Positions 36,480-44,155 of a stretch of 64,000 bases of DNA are shown piece by piece. The notes below the pieces were generated by a model that worked only from the letters and a program-made list of their open reading frames with translations, did no database searches and had not been told where the DNA came from. The translations under genes were made by a program, and so were the position numbers. This DNA is from Leifsonia shinshuensis. Its GTDB lineage: Bacteria > Actinomycetota > Actinomycetes > Actinomycetales > Microbacteriaceae. The DNA lies in NCBI RefSeq assembly GCF_031456835.1, contig NZ_JAVDVK010000001.1:1240001-1304000 (forward strand). The letters run 5' to 3'. The stretch's first letter is position 1; each line of letters starts with the position of its first letter.

Positions 36480-37031
36480 TCAGGAGGCGCGGGTGCGGGC
36501 GGCGCGGCGGGCGGCGAGCTCGTCCATGGCGTCGGACTGGGTGTCCAGCTCGACGAGGCTCGACTCGACCTCGCGGAGGACCTTGCCGACCGCGATGCCG
36601 AAGACGCCCTGGCCGCGGCTGACGAGGTCGATGACCTCGTCGTTGGAGGTGCAGAGGTAGACGCTCGCGCCGTCGCTCATGAGCGTCGTCTGGGCGAGGT
36701 CGCTGACACCCGACTCGCGCAGCTGGTTCACCGCGGTGCGGATCTGCTGCAGCGAGATGCCGGTGTCGAGGAGGCGCTTCACGAGCTTGAGCACGAGGAT
36801 GTCGCGGAAGCCGTACAGGCGCTGCGAGCCGGAGCCGGCGGCGCCGCGGACGGTCGGCTCGACCAGTCCGGTGCGGGCCCAGTAGTCGAGCTGGCGGTAG
36901 GAGATCCCGGCGGCGCGGGCGGCGACCGCTCCGCGGTAGCCGTTCACGTCGTCCATCTCGGGGAGGCCGTCGGTGAACAGGAGTCCGAGGTCGTAGCGGG
37001 CGACACCGTCGTCACGACTCAGTTCGCTCAT
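36480..37031 (-). CDS. MerR family regulator, ResR/McdR (Rv1830)-like
   Basis: 183 aa. The winged helix reads GYRGAVAARAAGISYRQLDY then WARTGLVEP and LYGFRDILVLKLVKRLLDTG, as in MerR proteins that act on cell growth. The C-terminal part carries no cysteines or evident ligand motif. In M. tuberculosis Rv1830 (ResR/McdR) lies close to Rv1828 and garA, the same order as here, and is linked to growth and division. The Rv1829-like nuclease gene between the two is missing. The N-terminal arm of about 30 residues is extended. Confidence 0.88.
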   Translation of the reverse strand: MSELSRDDGVARYDLGLLFTDGLPEMDDVNGYRGAVAARAAGISYRQLDYWARTGLVEPTVRGAAGSGSQRLYGFRDILVLKLVKRLLDTGISLQQIRTAVNQLRESGVSDLAQTTLMSDGASVYLCTSNDEVIDLVSRGQGVFGIAVGKVLREVESSLVELDTQSDAMDELAARRAARTRAS

Positions 37032-37164
37032 GATGTTCGCCTCTCACCCGGGTAGTGGATCGCGCGTCGCAACCGCGCCGCTTCATCCACGGTACCCATG
37101 CGGCGGTCGCCGGGCAACGACATCCGCTCTTTCGGTTCCGGCGTGTCGAGGCCGGGGAGCCGCG

Positions 37165-37854
37165 TCACGGACGCAGCCGTGCGATGGAGGAGCGGATGAT
37201 GCTGCCGCGCACCACATCCAGCTGCGCCGCGATCTCGCGGGCGAGCTCAGCCGTGCGGGCCTTGCTGCTGACGTCGTTCCGGCGCGCGATGGGGACGAGG
37301 GCCGTCTCGATCAGGCCGATCTCGCGCTCCGCGGCCGCGCGGAACCCGCGGAGGTGCCGCGGCTCGATGCCGCTGCGGCGGAGCTCCGCCAGCGCGCGCA
37401 GGACGGTCAGAGCCTCGTCGCCGTACACGTCGGCGGCGGGGAGCAGGGAGGCGCTCACCGCATCCTGGAGCAGCTCGGCGTCGGCGCCGGCCTCGCGCAG
37501 CAGCTCGTCACGACGGTAGTGCCGCGACCCGAGGATGGATCCGGCGGGCACGGTGCCGGGGAACGCCGGGTCGAGCCCCGCATCCAGGTCGGCGAAGTAC
37601 TTCTTGATGACCTTCAGCGGGAGGTAGTGGTCGCGCTGCATGGCGAGCACGGCGCGCAACCGGTCGACGTCGGCCGGGGAGAACTTGCGGTAGCCGGACG
37701 CCGTGCGGGCGGGCGACACCAGGCCCCTCTCTTCGAGGAAGCGCAGCTTCGACGACGACAGGTCGGGGAACTCGGGCGTGAGCCGCGCGAGGACCTGGCC
37801 GATGCTGAGAAGGGCAGGAGCGTCGCCGGCGGCACGCTGTGCCGGCCGGGCCAC
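37165..37854 (-). CDS. ftsR: MerR family regulator FtsR (Rv1828-like)
   Basis: 229 aa. LLSIGQVLARLTPEFPDLSS then SKLRFLEERGLVSPARTASGY is the winged helix of FtsR-type MerR proteins; the C-terminal half is a long helical effector or dimerisation domain. In Corynebacterium glutamicum FtsR activates ftsZ, and an inverted repeat lies upstream of ftsZ in this window (2705-2724). The GTG at 37854 overlaps the garA stop by one base (TAGTG), so the two are translationally coupled, as odhI-ftsR is in Corynebacterium. Confidence 0.9.
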   Translation of the reverse strand: MARPAQRAAGDAPALLSIGQVLARLTPEFPDLSSSKLRFLEERGLVSPARTASGYRKFSPADVDRLRAVLAMQRDHYLPLKVIKKYFADLDAGLDPAFPGTVPAGSILGSRHYRRDELLREAGADAELLQDAVSASLLPAADVYGDEALTVLRALAELRRSGIEPRHLRGFRAAAEREIGLIETALVPIARRNDVSSKARTAELAREIAAQLDVVRGSIIRSSIARLRP

Positions 37855-38360
37855 TAGCCGTTCGCCGCTGCGGCGAGGTCGTGACGCGACGCGTAGAACG
37901 TGAGGCGGAACTTGCCGATCTGCACCTCGGCGGAGTCGGCGAGCTGCGCGCTCTCGATGCGGACGCCGTCGTAGTACGTGCCGTTCAGCGACCCCAGGTC
38001 GCGCACCTCGAAGGCGGTGCCACGGCGCGTGAACTCCGCATGACGACGCGACACGGTCACATCATCGAGGAAGATATCGGCGTTCGGGTGGCGGCCCGCG
38101 GAGGTAACGTCGGCGTCGAGGAGGAACCGCGCGCCCGCGTTGGGGCCGCGCCGCACGATCAGCAGGGCGGAACCGGACGGCAGGGCGGCGATGGCCTCCT
38201 GCTCCTCCGGCGACACCTCGCCCGACGGGTACATCTTCGAGATGAATTCCTCGCCGAACCGCGCGGTCGTGTCTTCGTTGCCCGCCGCGTCCCGCAGGGG
38301 GTTCCGGGCGGCGTCGTCGGCTCCGCCGGCTGCAGCGTTCGGGTCAATGTCTTCAGGCAC
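37854..38360 (-). CDS. garA: FHA-domain metabolic regulator GarA/OdhI
   Basis: 168 aa. An acidic N-terminal tail with the phosphorylation motif EDTT (T31, T32) precedes one FHA domain (about 80-160; RRGPNAGARFLLDADVTSAG then GSLNGTYYDG). In GarA/OdhI, phosphorylation of the tail by PknB/PknG-type kinases makes it fold onto the FHA domain and releases 2-oxoglutarate dehydrogenase. The usual ETTS is EDTTA here. The GTG at 38360 has a perfect AAGGAGG 6 nt upstream and overlaps the preceding gene by 8 bp. Confidence 0.93.
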   Translation of the reverse strand: MPEDIDPNAAAGGADDAARNPLRDAAGNEDTTARFGEEFISKMYPSGEVSPEEQEAIAALPSGSALLIVRRGPNAGARFLLDADVTSAGRHPNADIFLDDVTVSRRHAEFTRRGTAFEVRDLGSLNGTYYDGVRIESAQLADSAEVQIGKFRLTFYASRHDLAAAANG

Positions 38361-38985
38361 CGTCAACCTCCTTGCGGTCCAGCGTATCCGATGGAGCGCC
38401 CCTGTCATCGGCCGGAAGTCGGATGACGCGCGCGGTCTCCCGGATGTAGACCACTCCGGCCCACCAGTAGAGGAAGGCGCCCCACAGCGCGAAGGCCCAG
38501 CCGAGGGGCAGCGAGAACGGCGCGATCGGGGCGAACGCCTCCCCCAGCATCAGCAGCGGGAGGGCCACGAACAGGCAGAACGTGGCCACTTTCCCGAGGT
38601 GGTGCACGGGGAGCGGGCCGAAGCCGTGGTTGGCCAGGATGACACCGAGGACGGCGAGCATCACATCCCGCGCGATGATCACGAGGAACAGCCACCAGGG
38701 GATGACCTCGCGCCAGCAGAGGCCGATCAGGGCCGCGAAGATGTAGAGCCGGTCGGCGGCCGGGTCGAGCAGCTGCCCGAGCCGGGACACCTGGTGCAGC
38801 CGCCGGGCCAGCCAGCCGTCGAGGAAGTCGGTGATGCTGGAGACGACGAGCACGAGCAGGGCGAGCCCGTCCTCCCCCGCCACGATGAGCCACAGGAAGA
38901 CCGGGACCAGTGCGAGGCGGAAGAAGCTGAGGACGTTCGGGACCGTCCAGACCCGCGAACTCACGACCGCGCTGCCACCCTCCAC
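38353..38985 (-). CDS. CDP-alcohol phosphatidyltransferase (PgsA-like)
   Basis: 210 aa membrane enzyme with several transmembrane helices. TDFLDGWLARRLHQVSRLGQ followed by LLDPAADR is the complete DG-AR-G-D-D signature. It joins a CDP-diacylglycerol phosphatidyl group to an alcohol, most likely glycerol-3-phosphate, though cardiolipin or inositol phosphate products cannot be excluded. A TAGACT box lies 6 nt before the GTG at 38985, so the message of pgsA-garA-ftsR probably starts leaderless here. pgsA2 lies near garA in M. tuberculosis. Confidence 0.9.
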   Translation of the reverse strand: MEGGSAVVSSRVWTVPNVLSFFRLALVPVFLWLIVAGEDGLALLVLVVSSITDFLDGWLARRLHQVSRLGQLLDPAADRLYIFAALIGLCWREVIPWWLFLVIIARDVMLAVLGVILANHGFGPLPVHHLGKVATFCLFVALPLLMLGEAFAPIAPFSLPLGWAFALWGAFLYWWAGVVYIRETARVIRLPADDRGAPSDTLDRKEVDGA

Positions 38986-38991
38986 GTTCCG

Positions 38992-38997
38992 AGTCTA
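38992..38997 (-). promoter_or_regulatory. -10 element TAGACT for the pgsA-garA-ftsR operon
   Basis: On the minus strand TAGACT ends 6 nt before the GTG at 38985, and its first three bases are the TAG stop of the upstream DUF72 gene. No Shine-Dalgarno is seen. Confidence 0.5.
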
Positions 38998-39843
38998 GTG
39001 AGCGTCTCCCAGCGCGTGTGGACGGGGCGTCCAGGCGGCGAGCCGGTCGCGCAGTCCCATGGCGTCGTAGGGCGCCCGGACCTTCACGTCGTTGTCGAAG
39101 TAGGCGTAGACGTCCATCCCGTTCTCCAGCACCTCTCCGAGCTCCGCGGCCCAGCGGTCGAGGGACTCGTCGGTGTAGCCGCTGGTGTAGAGCTCCTCGT
39201 CCCCGTGCAGGCGGATGTACGCGAAGTCCGCGGTCAGCGTGCGGATCACGGGATAGCGCCCGGCGGTGTCGGCGAGCACGATCGCGACGCCGTGGCGGCG
39301 GGCGAGCTCGGCGAACTCCGGGACGTCGAAGGAGGTGTGGCGCACCTCGACCGCGTGCCGCAGCGGCCGTTCGGCGCCGGCGGCCGTGTGCGTCCGGTCC
39401 TCGTCGAGGGTGGTCTCCCCGGCCAGCGCCGCGGCCTCGGTGGTGGTGCGCGGCAGCATCCCGAGGAACGCGTCGACCGACTCCGCGTCGAACTGCAGGG
39501 TCGGCGGCAGCTGCCAGAGCAGCGGGCCAAGCTTGGGTCCCAGCGCCAGCACTCCGGACGCGAAGAAGTTGGCGACGGCGGTCCGCGCGTTCTTCAGTCG
39601 CAGGATGTGCGTGATGTAGCGGCCGCCCTTGACCGCGAACACGAACTCCTCGGGGGTGTGCTCGGCCCAGGTGCGGTAGCTGGAGGGGCGCTGCAGCGAG
39701 TAGAAGGAACCGTTGATCTCGATGGAGTCCAGCCGCTCGGATGCGTACTCCAGCTCGAGCCGGTGCGGCAGCTTGGGCGGGTAGAAGACGCCGCGCCACG
39801 GCGCGTACGTCCATCCCGAGATCCCGATGCGCGCGAGCGCCAT
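38995..39843 (-). CDS. DUF72 family protein (YecE-like)
   Basis: 282 aa TIM-barrel-like DUF72 protein: IGISGWTYAPWRGVFYPP at the N-terminus, LDSIEINGSFYSLQRPSSYR, FAVKGGRYITH and YAYFDNDV. The biochemical function of the family is unknown; it has been linked to nucleic-acid metabolism by association only. The ATG at 39843 overlaps the S4 gene stop by one base (TGATG), and the stop abuts the pgsA-like promoter. Confidence 0.9.
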   Translation of the reverse strand: MALARIGISGWTYAPWRGVFYPPKLPHRLELEYASERLDSIEINGSFYSLQRPSSYRTWAEHTPEEFVFAVKGGRYITHILRLKNARTAVANFFASGVLALGPKLGPLLWQLPPTLQFDAESVDAFLGMLPRTTTEAAALAGETTLDEDRTHTAAGAERPLRHAVEVRHTSFDVPEFAELARRHGVAIVLADTAGRYPVIRTLTADFAYIRLHGDEELYTSGYTDESLDRWAAELGEVLENGMDVYAYFDNDVKVRAPYDAMGLRDRLAAWTPRPHALGDAH

Positions 39844-40241
39844 CAGCGGCCCCGGAGCTGGTCCAGCAGCCGGCGTTCCCGCTTGGTGGGCCGGCCGGCG
39901 CCGCGCTCGCGGGTGACGGTCGCCGGGGTCTCGGTGCGCGGCGGCGGAGGCGGGGTGCGGTCCTCGAAGCAGTCCGCCGCGATCGCCGCCCCGACGCGCT
40001 TCACGATGAGGCGCCGCGCGATGTAGATGTGCTCGGTGCCGCCGGCGAAGGCGCGGACCTCGTCGCCGACGCGGACCGGCGTGGCCGGCTTCGCCCGCTC
40101 GCCGTTGACCTTGAGGTGGCCGGCCTTGCACGCATCCGACGCCGCCGACCGCGTCTTGAACAGGCGGACGGCCCACGCCCAGGAGTCGACGCGGACGCTG
40201 GAGCTCGCGCCCTGCGGGCCCGCCGCCGGTGTGCCGGGCAC
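39843..40241 (-). CDS. S4-domain RNA-binding protein (Hsp15-like)
   Basis: 132 aa. VRVDSWAWAVRLFKTRSAAS and DACKAGHLKVNGERAKPATP form the S4 fold; RRLIVKRVG and a basic proline-rich tail follow. Hsp15-type S4 proteins bind 50S subunits carrying stalled nascent chains; that role is inferred from family. The GTG at 40241 lies immediately after the stop of the HEAT/LRV gene, so all three genes form an operon. Confidence 0.87.
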   Translation of the reverse strand: MPGTPAAGPQGASSSVRVDSWAWAVRLFKTRSAASDACKAGHLKVNGERAKPATPVRVGDEVRAFAGGTEHIYIARRLIVKRVGAAIAADCFEDRTPPPPPRTETPATVTRERGAGRPTKRERRLLDQLRGR

Positions 40242-40242
40242 G

Positions 40243-40725
40243 TCAGACCGCCGCGGGGGCCTTCGCCGCGGCAGGCTCCACGGCGTCCTCCGACAGGGAC
40301 GCCTTCCACTTCACCAGGCCGCGGACGGTGCGGCTGCGGTCGTTCGCCAGCTTCTCCATCACATCCGCCGGCACGAAGTAGTTGACCGCCACCCAGCCGC
40401 GCACGGTCTCCGACCGGTCGTCGGCGAGCATCCGCAGGATGTCGCACGGGGTCGCCTCGTTCTTCGCGACGCAGCCGCGGACGCCCTCGTCCGGGTCCCG
40501 AGCGAGCCTGAGGAAGAGGTCCTCCGGGGTGTGGTAGCTGCTCGCGACCGCCTCGCGGATCTTGGGGTTCGGGTCGGCGGCGAGGAGGCGCAGGCGGCGG
40601 AGCTTGCTCTCCGTCATCTCCGGCGCCGGGTGCAGCGCCGCGGCCTCCTCGGCGGTGAGCATCGCCGGCCGCTGGCTGCGCATGGCCTGGCGCTGGGCGG
40701 GGGTGTTGAAGCGGATGCACGACAT
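40243..40725 (-). CDS. HEAT/LRV repeat protein
   Basis: 160 aa with four imperfect ~23-residue repeats between about 45 and 145 (ADPNPKIREAVASSYHTPED; ARDPDEGVRGCVAKNEATPC; ADDRSETVRGWVAVNYFVPA; ANDRSRTVRGLVKWK), the pattern of leucine-rich variant/HEAT alpha solenoids. Such proteins are usually scaffolds; no partner is known. The N-terminus MSCIRFNTPAQRQAM is distinctive. It is first in the HEAT-S4-DUF72 operon and divergent from a membrane-protein gene. Confidence 0.82.
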   Translation of the reverse strand: MSCIRFNTPAQRQAMRSQRPAMLTAEEAAALHPAPEMTESKLRRLRLLAADPNPKIREAVASSYHTPEDLFLRLARDPDEGVRGCVAKNEATPCDILRMLADDRSETVRGWVAVNYFVPADVMEKLANDRSRTVRGLVKWKASLSEDAVEPAAAKAPAAV

Positions 40726-40745
40726 ATTCCCACCGTAGCCCGGGT

Positions 40746-40751
40746 TACCGT
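40746..40751 (+). promoter_or_regulatory. -10 element TACCGT, leaderless start
   Basis: TACCGT ends 6 nt before the ATG at 40758; no Shine-Dalgarno is visible. Confidence 0.45.
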
Positions 40752-40757
40752 GATTGC

Positions 40758-41264
40758 ATGGAAACTCTCCTCGCGCGGCTCGACCGCATCGCGGGAGGCC
40801 GCCACGCCGCCTACACCGTGCCCGACGAGGGCCGCGCGCACCCGCGCACGCGGCGCGCCTTCGCGGTGGTCGGCTGGCTGCTCGCCGCCGAGCTGGTGAT
40901 CGGGCTGTCCGCCGTCGTCGTCGCCGTCGTGCTGACGCTGGACGGGGTGACCGTGGCGTTCCCGGTGTGGATGCGGTCGGTGATCGTGCTCGGGATGACG
41001 GTCACGCTGTTCTACTTCTCGTGGCGGGCGCAGAAGGGCTACTACTGGGCGTACTCGCGCCTCCGGCTGTTCGCCAAGATCTTCCCGGTCGTCACGCTGG
41101 TGATCGCCGCGATCCCGGGCCTGTACCCGCTGTGGATGGTGACCGAGCAGATCGTGTTCAGCCTCATCCTGATCGGCGTGGCCGACTACCTCGACTCGGA
41201 CCACATGCGGGCGGTGTTCCCGCGGCCCGGGAACCAGGGCACCACCGGCGACGTGCGCGCCTGA
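40758..41264 (+). CDS. Small polytopic membrane protein of unknown function
   Basis: 168 aa with about four hydrophobic helices (from about residue 35 onward: VVGWLLAAELVIGLSAVVVAV, SVIVLGMTVTLFYFSW, IFPVVTLVIAAIPGLYPLW, IVFSLILIGVADYL). No family is recognised. The last 79 bp overlap the 3' end of the convergent DUF1295 gene, so the two messages are antisense to each other there. Confidence 0.72.
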   Translation: METLLARLDRIAGGRHAAYTVPDEGRAHPRTRRAFAVVGWLLAAELVIGLSAVVVAVVLTLDGVTVAFPVWMRSVIVLGMTVTLFYFSWRAQKGYYWAYSRLRLFAKIFPVVTLVIAAIPGLYPLWMVTEQIVFSLILIGVADYLDSDHMRAVFPRPGNQGTTGDVRA

Positions 41265-42019
41265 TACTCGGCGTACTCCGGGTACCGGGAGCGCGAGATG
41301 CTCTCGGTGAACACCGTGGAGCCGATGAAGAGCCCGGTGAGCAGCAGCGGGCCGATCACGGTCCACTGCAGCACCGAGCCGGCGGCGGCGCAGCCGAAGA
41401 GGAATACGACCCACCACTGCGCCTGCTCGAAGAAGAAGTTGGGGTGACGGGAGTAGCGGAACAATCCGGTCTGCAGGAAGCGCGGCTCCGGGGTCCGGCC
41501 GGCCGCCGTCTCCGCCTTCTTCCACTGGTGGAACCGCCATTGCTGCTGGTCGGCCACGGTCTCGCCGACGAGAAGGCCGAGGAAGACGACGGCGAGCACG
41601 ATGTCGAGCGCGGACAGCGGCGTGCGGTGCTGGTACGCCGTCCACGCGGGGAGGGCGATCAGCAGCAGCAGGACGTTCTGGTAGATGACGATGAAGAACA
41701 GGTTGAACAGCTGGAAGGCGGCGGGCTTCATCCGGCCGCGCAGCACCTCCCAGCGGTAGTCCTCGCCGCCGGGCGCGTAGCCGCCCTTCCGCGCGAAGTT
41801 GAAGGTGAGGCGCGCACCCCACAGCGTGACGAGCACCGCCATCAGGTCGAGGCGCGCATCCGCGAGCCCCGCCGCTCCGGCGAAGACCCACACGTAGACG
41901 ACCGGCACGATCGACCAGATGCGGTCGACCCAGGAGTGCTCCCCCGTGATGAGCGAGAGCACCCACGTCGCCGCGCAGACGGCGGCGAGGATCCACAGAC
42001 AGACGATGAAGGGCTCCAC
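41186..42019 (-). CDS. DUF1295 / steroid 5-alpha-reductase-like membrane protein
   Basis: 277 aa polytopic protein ending in the isoprenylcysteine methyltransferase/5-alpha-reductase fold: FRYSRHPNFFFEQAQWWVVF and YPEYAEYQARTS match DUF1295. The family includes putative reductases and methyltransferases of lipids; the substrate is unknown. The GTG at 42019 is preferred because a TAGGAT box lies 6 nt upstream; a GTG at 42025 would touch that box. Its 3' end overlaps the neighbouring gene by 79 bp. Confidence 0.85.
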   Translation of the reverse strand: MEPFIVCLWILAAVCAATWVLSLITGEHSWVDRIWSIVPVVYVWVFAGAAGLADARLDLMAVLVTLWGARLTFNFARKGGYAPGGEDYRWEVLRGRMKPAAFQLFNLFFIVIYQNVLLLLIALPAWTAYQHRTPLSALDIVLAVVFLGLLVGETVADQQQWRFHQWKKAETAAGRTPEPRFLQTGLFRYSRHPNFFFEQAQWWVVFLFGCAAAGSVLQWTVIGPLLLTGLFIGSTVFTESISRSRYPEYAEYQARTSPVVPWFPGRGNTARMWSESR

Positions 42020-42103
42020 AGGCACATCCTAGGGCGCTGGGTGTCCGTCGAATGCGCACCGGGGAATTCCCGTATTCCGCTCGACGCGGGTGCGGGAAGC
42101 GCC

Positions 42104-42109
42104 TACCGT
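42104..42109 (+). promoter_or_regulatory. -10 element TACCGT, leaderless start of the 97-aa ORFan
   Basis: TACCGT ends 6 nt before the GTG at 42116, which is the best support for that start. Confidence 0.45.
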
Positions 42110-42115
42110 ACTGAC

Positions 42116-42409
42116 GTGTCCGATTTCCAGGCCCGGACGTTCCGGGCGGTGCTGCTGCGAGACGATGGACAGGTGCCGCGCGTCCTGACGCTGCCGACCG
42201 AAGTGGATGTGCCCCCGAACCGCATCCGCGTGCCCGCCGACTTCGCCGGCGCGTCCGCCTTCGAGGTGTTCGAGCTGGCCGACGAACGCCGATGGCCGGA
42301 GGAGGCCACCTACCGGCTCGTATCGACCATCCCCCGGTCGACCGAGGACGTGTCGGACCCGCGCGGCTCCTCCTGGGACCTCGACGACAGCGACGGATCG
42401 CGCGCCTGA
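42116..42409 (+). CDS. Hypothetical 97-aa soluble protein
   Basis: MSDFQARTFRAVLLRDDGQV and onwards is acidic and compact, with no signal peptide, transmembrane segment or recognised domain. FEVFELADERRWPEEATYRL looks folded; the tail is Asp/Ser rich. The frame is open upstream far beyond the gene, but the coding start is fixed by the leaderless GTG. It converges with a VOC gene 28 bp downstream. Function unknown. Confidence 0.6.
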   Translation: MSDFQARTFRAVLLRDDGQVPRVLTLPTEVDVPPNRIRVPADFAGASAFEVFELADERRWPEEATYRLVSTIPRSTEDVSDPRGSSWDLDDSDGSRA

Positions 42410-42437
42410 TCCCCTGCCGCCGTCTCAAGGGACGGCG

Positions 42438-42827
42438 TCACTCCTGCAGGACCGAGAGCACGTTGCCCGCGGGGTCGCGGAACCAGGCGATGTCGGGGCC
42501 GCGGTTCTGCGACCGGCCGCGGAGCACGCCCTTGGCGTCGGTCGGCAGCGCCGGGTCGTCGTAGATCGCGGTGGCGACGCCCTTCGCGTTGAGGTCGTCC
42601 ACCGCCCGGTCGATGTCGTCGACCACGAGGTTGAGGATCGTGAAGGTCGCGGGCACGTGGTCGTCCTTCGGGTAGATGAACACGAGACCACCGGCGGGGA
42701 GCTCGAGGTCGAGGTTGCCCATGGGGCCGTCGGAGATGCGGAGACCGAGCGTCTCGCCGTAGAAGGACTTCGCCGCGGCGAGGTCGTTCACGCTGAAGCC
42801 GCTGAAGATGTCGAGTGGGGTGACCAT
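42438..42827 (-). CDS. VOC superfamily (glyoxalase/bleomycin resistance-like) protein
   Basis: 129 aa with the two beta-alpha-beta-beta-beta modules of the vicinal oxygen chelate fold: FSGFSVNDLAAAKSFYGETL and FTILNLVVDDIDRAVDDLNA, ending in IAWFRDPAGNVLSVLQE. The ligand and activity are unknown. The ATG at 42827 lacks a strong Shine-Dalgarno; an in-frame GTG lies three codons upstream. Confidence 0.83.
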   Translation of the reverse strand: MVTPLDIFSGFSVNDLAAAKSFYGETLGLRISDGPMGNLDLELPAGGLVFIYPKDDHVPATFTILNLVVDDIDRAVDDLNAKGVATAIYDDPALPTDAKGVLRGRSQNRGPDIAWFRDPAGNVLSVLQE

Positions 42828-42894
42828 GGCGTCCACTCTGCTCGTGCTGGAGCGGCCGCGTCTAGAGGCTGCGCTCCCGTGAGGCTCAGACGAA

Positions 42895-42927
42895 GCAGCC
42901 GCCCGGCGAGATTCGCCGGGCGGCTGC
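42895..42927 (-). terminator. Hairpin after the surface protein gene
   Basis: GCAGCCGCCCGGCGA pairs perfectly with TCGCCGGGCGGCTGC (15 bp, 3-nt loop), 13 bp after the stop of the surface protein gene. No strong T-run follows. Confidence 0.6.
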
Positions 42928-42939
42928 AGAGTGGTGAGA

Positions 42940-43884
42940 TCAGACGGCGGCGGTAGCGGTCGCCGCGCGCCGGCGACGAGCGAGCACGGTGCCACCCACG
43001 ACGGCGCCCGCCAGGGCAAGCACACCCAGAGCCACAGCCGGATTCATGATCGGCAGCGGCTCGGTGTCGTAGGTCACCGGCGTGGAGGTGAGACCGTCCA
43101 ACGTCTGCGTGATCGTCAGCGGAGGCTTCACGGTCGTCGGCAGCTTCCTTTTCCACGTACCATCGGGGTCTACGGGGGTTGTCCACAAAGCGCCGTTGTC
43201 GTCCGTGATGGTCACCGTCGCGCCGGCTTCGCCGGTACCTTCCAGGGTGTACTCGCCGGTCCCGTCCGGACCGGTTGCGTTCAGGTTCTCGACCGGTCCA
43301 GGGGCATCGAAGCTGAAGCTCGCGCTGGGTGCCCCGTTGGAGAGGCCTGCGTATGCCGTGTAGGTGCCGAGTACCTTACCCGACAGCGGGCCGGTGGTGA
43401 CGACCGGAAGGTTGGTTCGCGCCGCTTCAGTGGATGCGCCGGGAGAGAAGTTCGATCCTGGGGTGTCCACCTTGTATCGGTAACTGTGAGTCCAGACCTT
43501 CCTGTCTGGAGACAGGGTGCATGACATGTCGAAGAAGGCGCCCGGCTGGTTGCGCCAGTCGCACGCTGTGGCACCGAATTCGATTCCCGCGGGAAGGGTG
43601 ATCCTCCACGTCTGCGTGTCGCCGACGACGAAATCGACCCGGCCGCCTGGCGACGCTACGTCGTAAGGCCGGAAGGAGAGCGTGCCGAGCGTGCCCGGCT
43701 GGGAGAAATCGGTGGCGGGCGCTGACGGAGTCACCGAAAGCGCCCCGATTCCGCCGGTGGTCGTGCCACCGTTGATCGAGGTCGCGGCGCTGGCAGGGCC
43801 GGCGACACCGATGGCGAGGGCTGCTGCAGCGAGTGTGGCTGCTCCAGCCCCGAGGAGCTTGCGTCGGGTGGGTCTGATGCCCAT
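42940..43884 (-). CDS. Secreted tail-anchored surface protein with Ig-like domain
   Basis: 314 aa. RPTRRKLLGAGAATLAAAAL is a signal peptide with a twin-arginine-like start (RRK) and cleavage after PASAA. A beta-rich ectodomain has one cysteine pair (ATACDW and DMSCTL) and a bacterial Ig-like module (about 200-265; ATVTITDDNGALWTTPVDPD). The C-terminus has a hydrophobic helix and RRRR stop-transfer signal. The position of a sortase motif reads LPIMN, not LPxTG, so it is probably membrane-anchored rather than sortase-linked. GGAAAGGA precedes the ATG. Function unknown. Confidence 0.78.
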   Translation of the reverse strand: MGIRPTRRKLLGAGAATLAAAALAIGVAGPASAATSINGGTTTGGIGALSVTPSAPATDFSQPGTLGTLSFRPYDVASPGGRVDFVVGDTQTWRITLPAGIEFGATACDWRNQPGAFFDMSCTLSPDRKVWTHSYRYKVDTPGSNFSPGASTEAARTNLPVVTTGPLSGKVLGTYTAYAGLSNGAPSASFSFDAPGPVENLNATGPDGTGEYTLEGTGEAGATVTITDDNGALWTTPVDPDGTWKRKLPTTVKPPLTITQTLDGLTSTPVTYDTEPLPIMNPAVALGVLALAGAVVGGTVLARRRRAATATAAV

Positions 43885-44155
43885 GGTGGTTCCTTTCCGG
43901 AGGGCTGGTCAGCGAGAGAGAAGTGGTGCGCTACTCGCGATGACGGGGTAAGGGTTCGTTTCCCTGGGTCGAAGAAGAGCACTCCACCTGGGGGTGCTCG
44001 CACTGTTAGAGACGCGGCCGGGCGGGCGGGATGACGACCGCAAAGGGCTTCCCAGGGAATTCGCACCCGTAGTGCTCACCCATGTGCATCTTGGGTGCCA
44101 GTCGCTGCGAGGTCGCCGCCCAGCAGACGAGCCGAGAGCTGCGCTTCTGCGACGC

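Noticed and set aside
43885..44155. Gene in the 270-bp gap before the surface protein
   Set aside because: No frame shows a start with binding site or recognisable protein; it is treated as the promoter and leader region.
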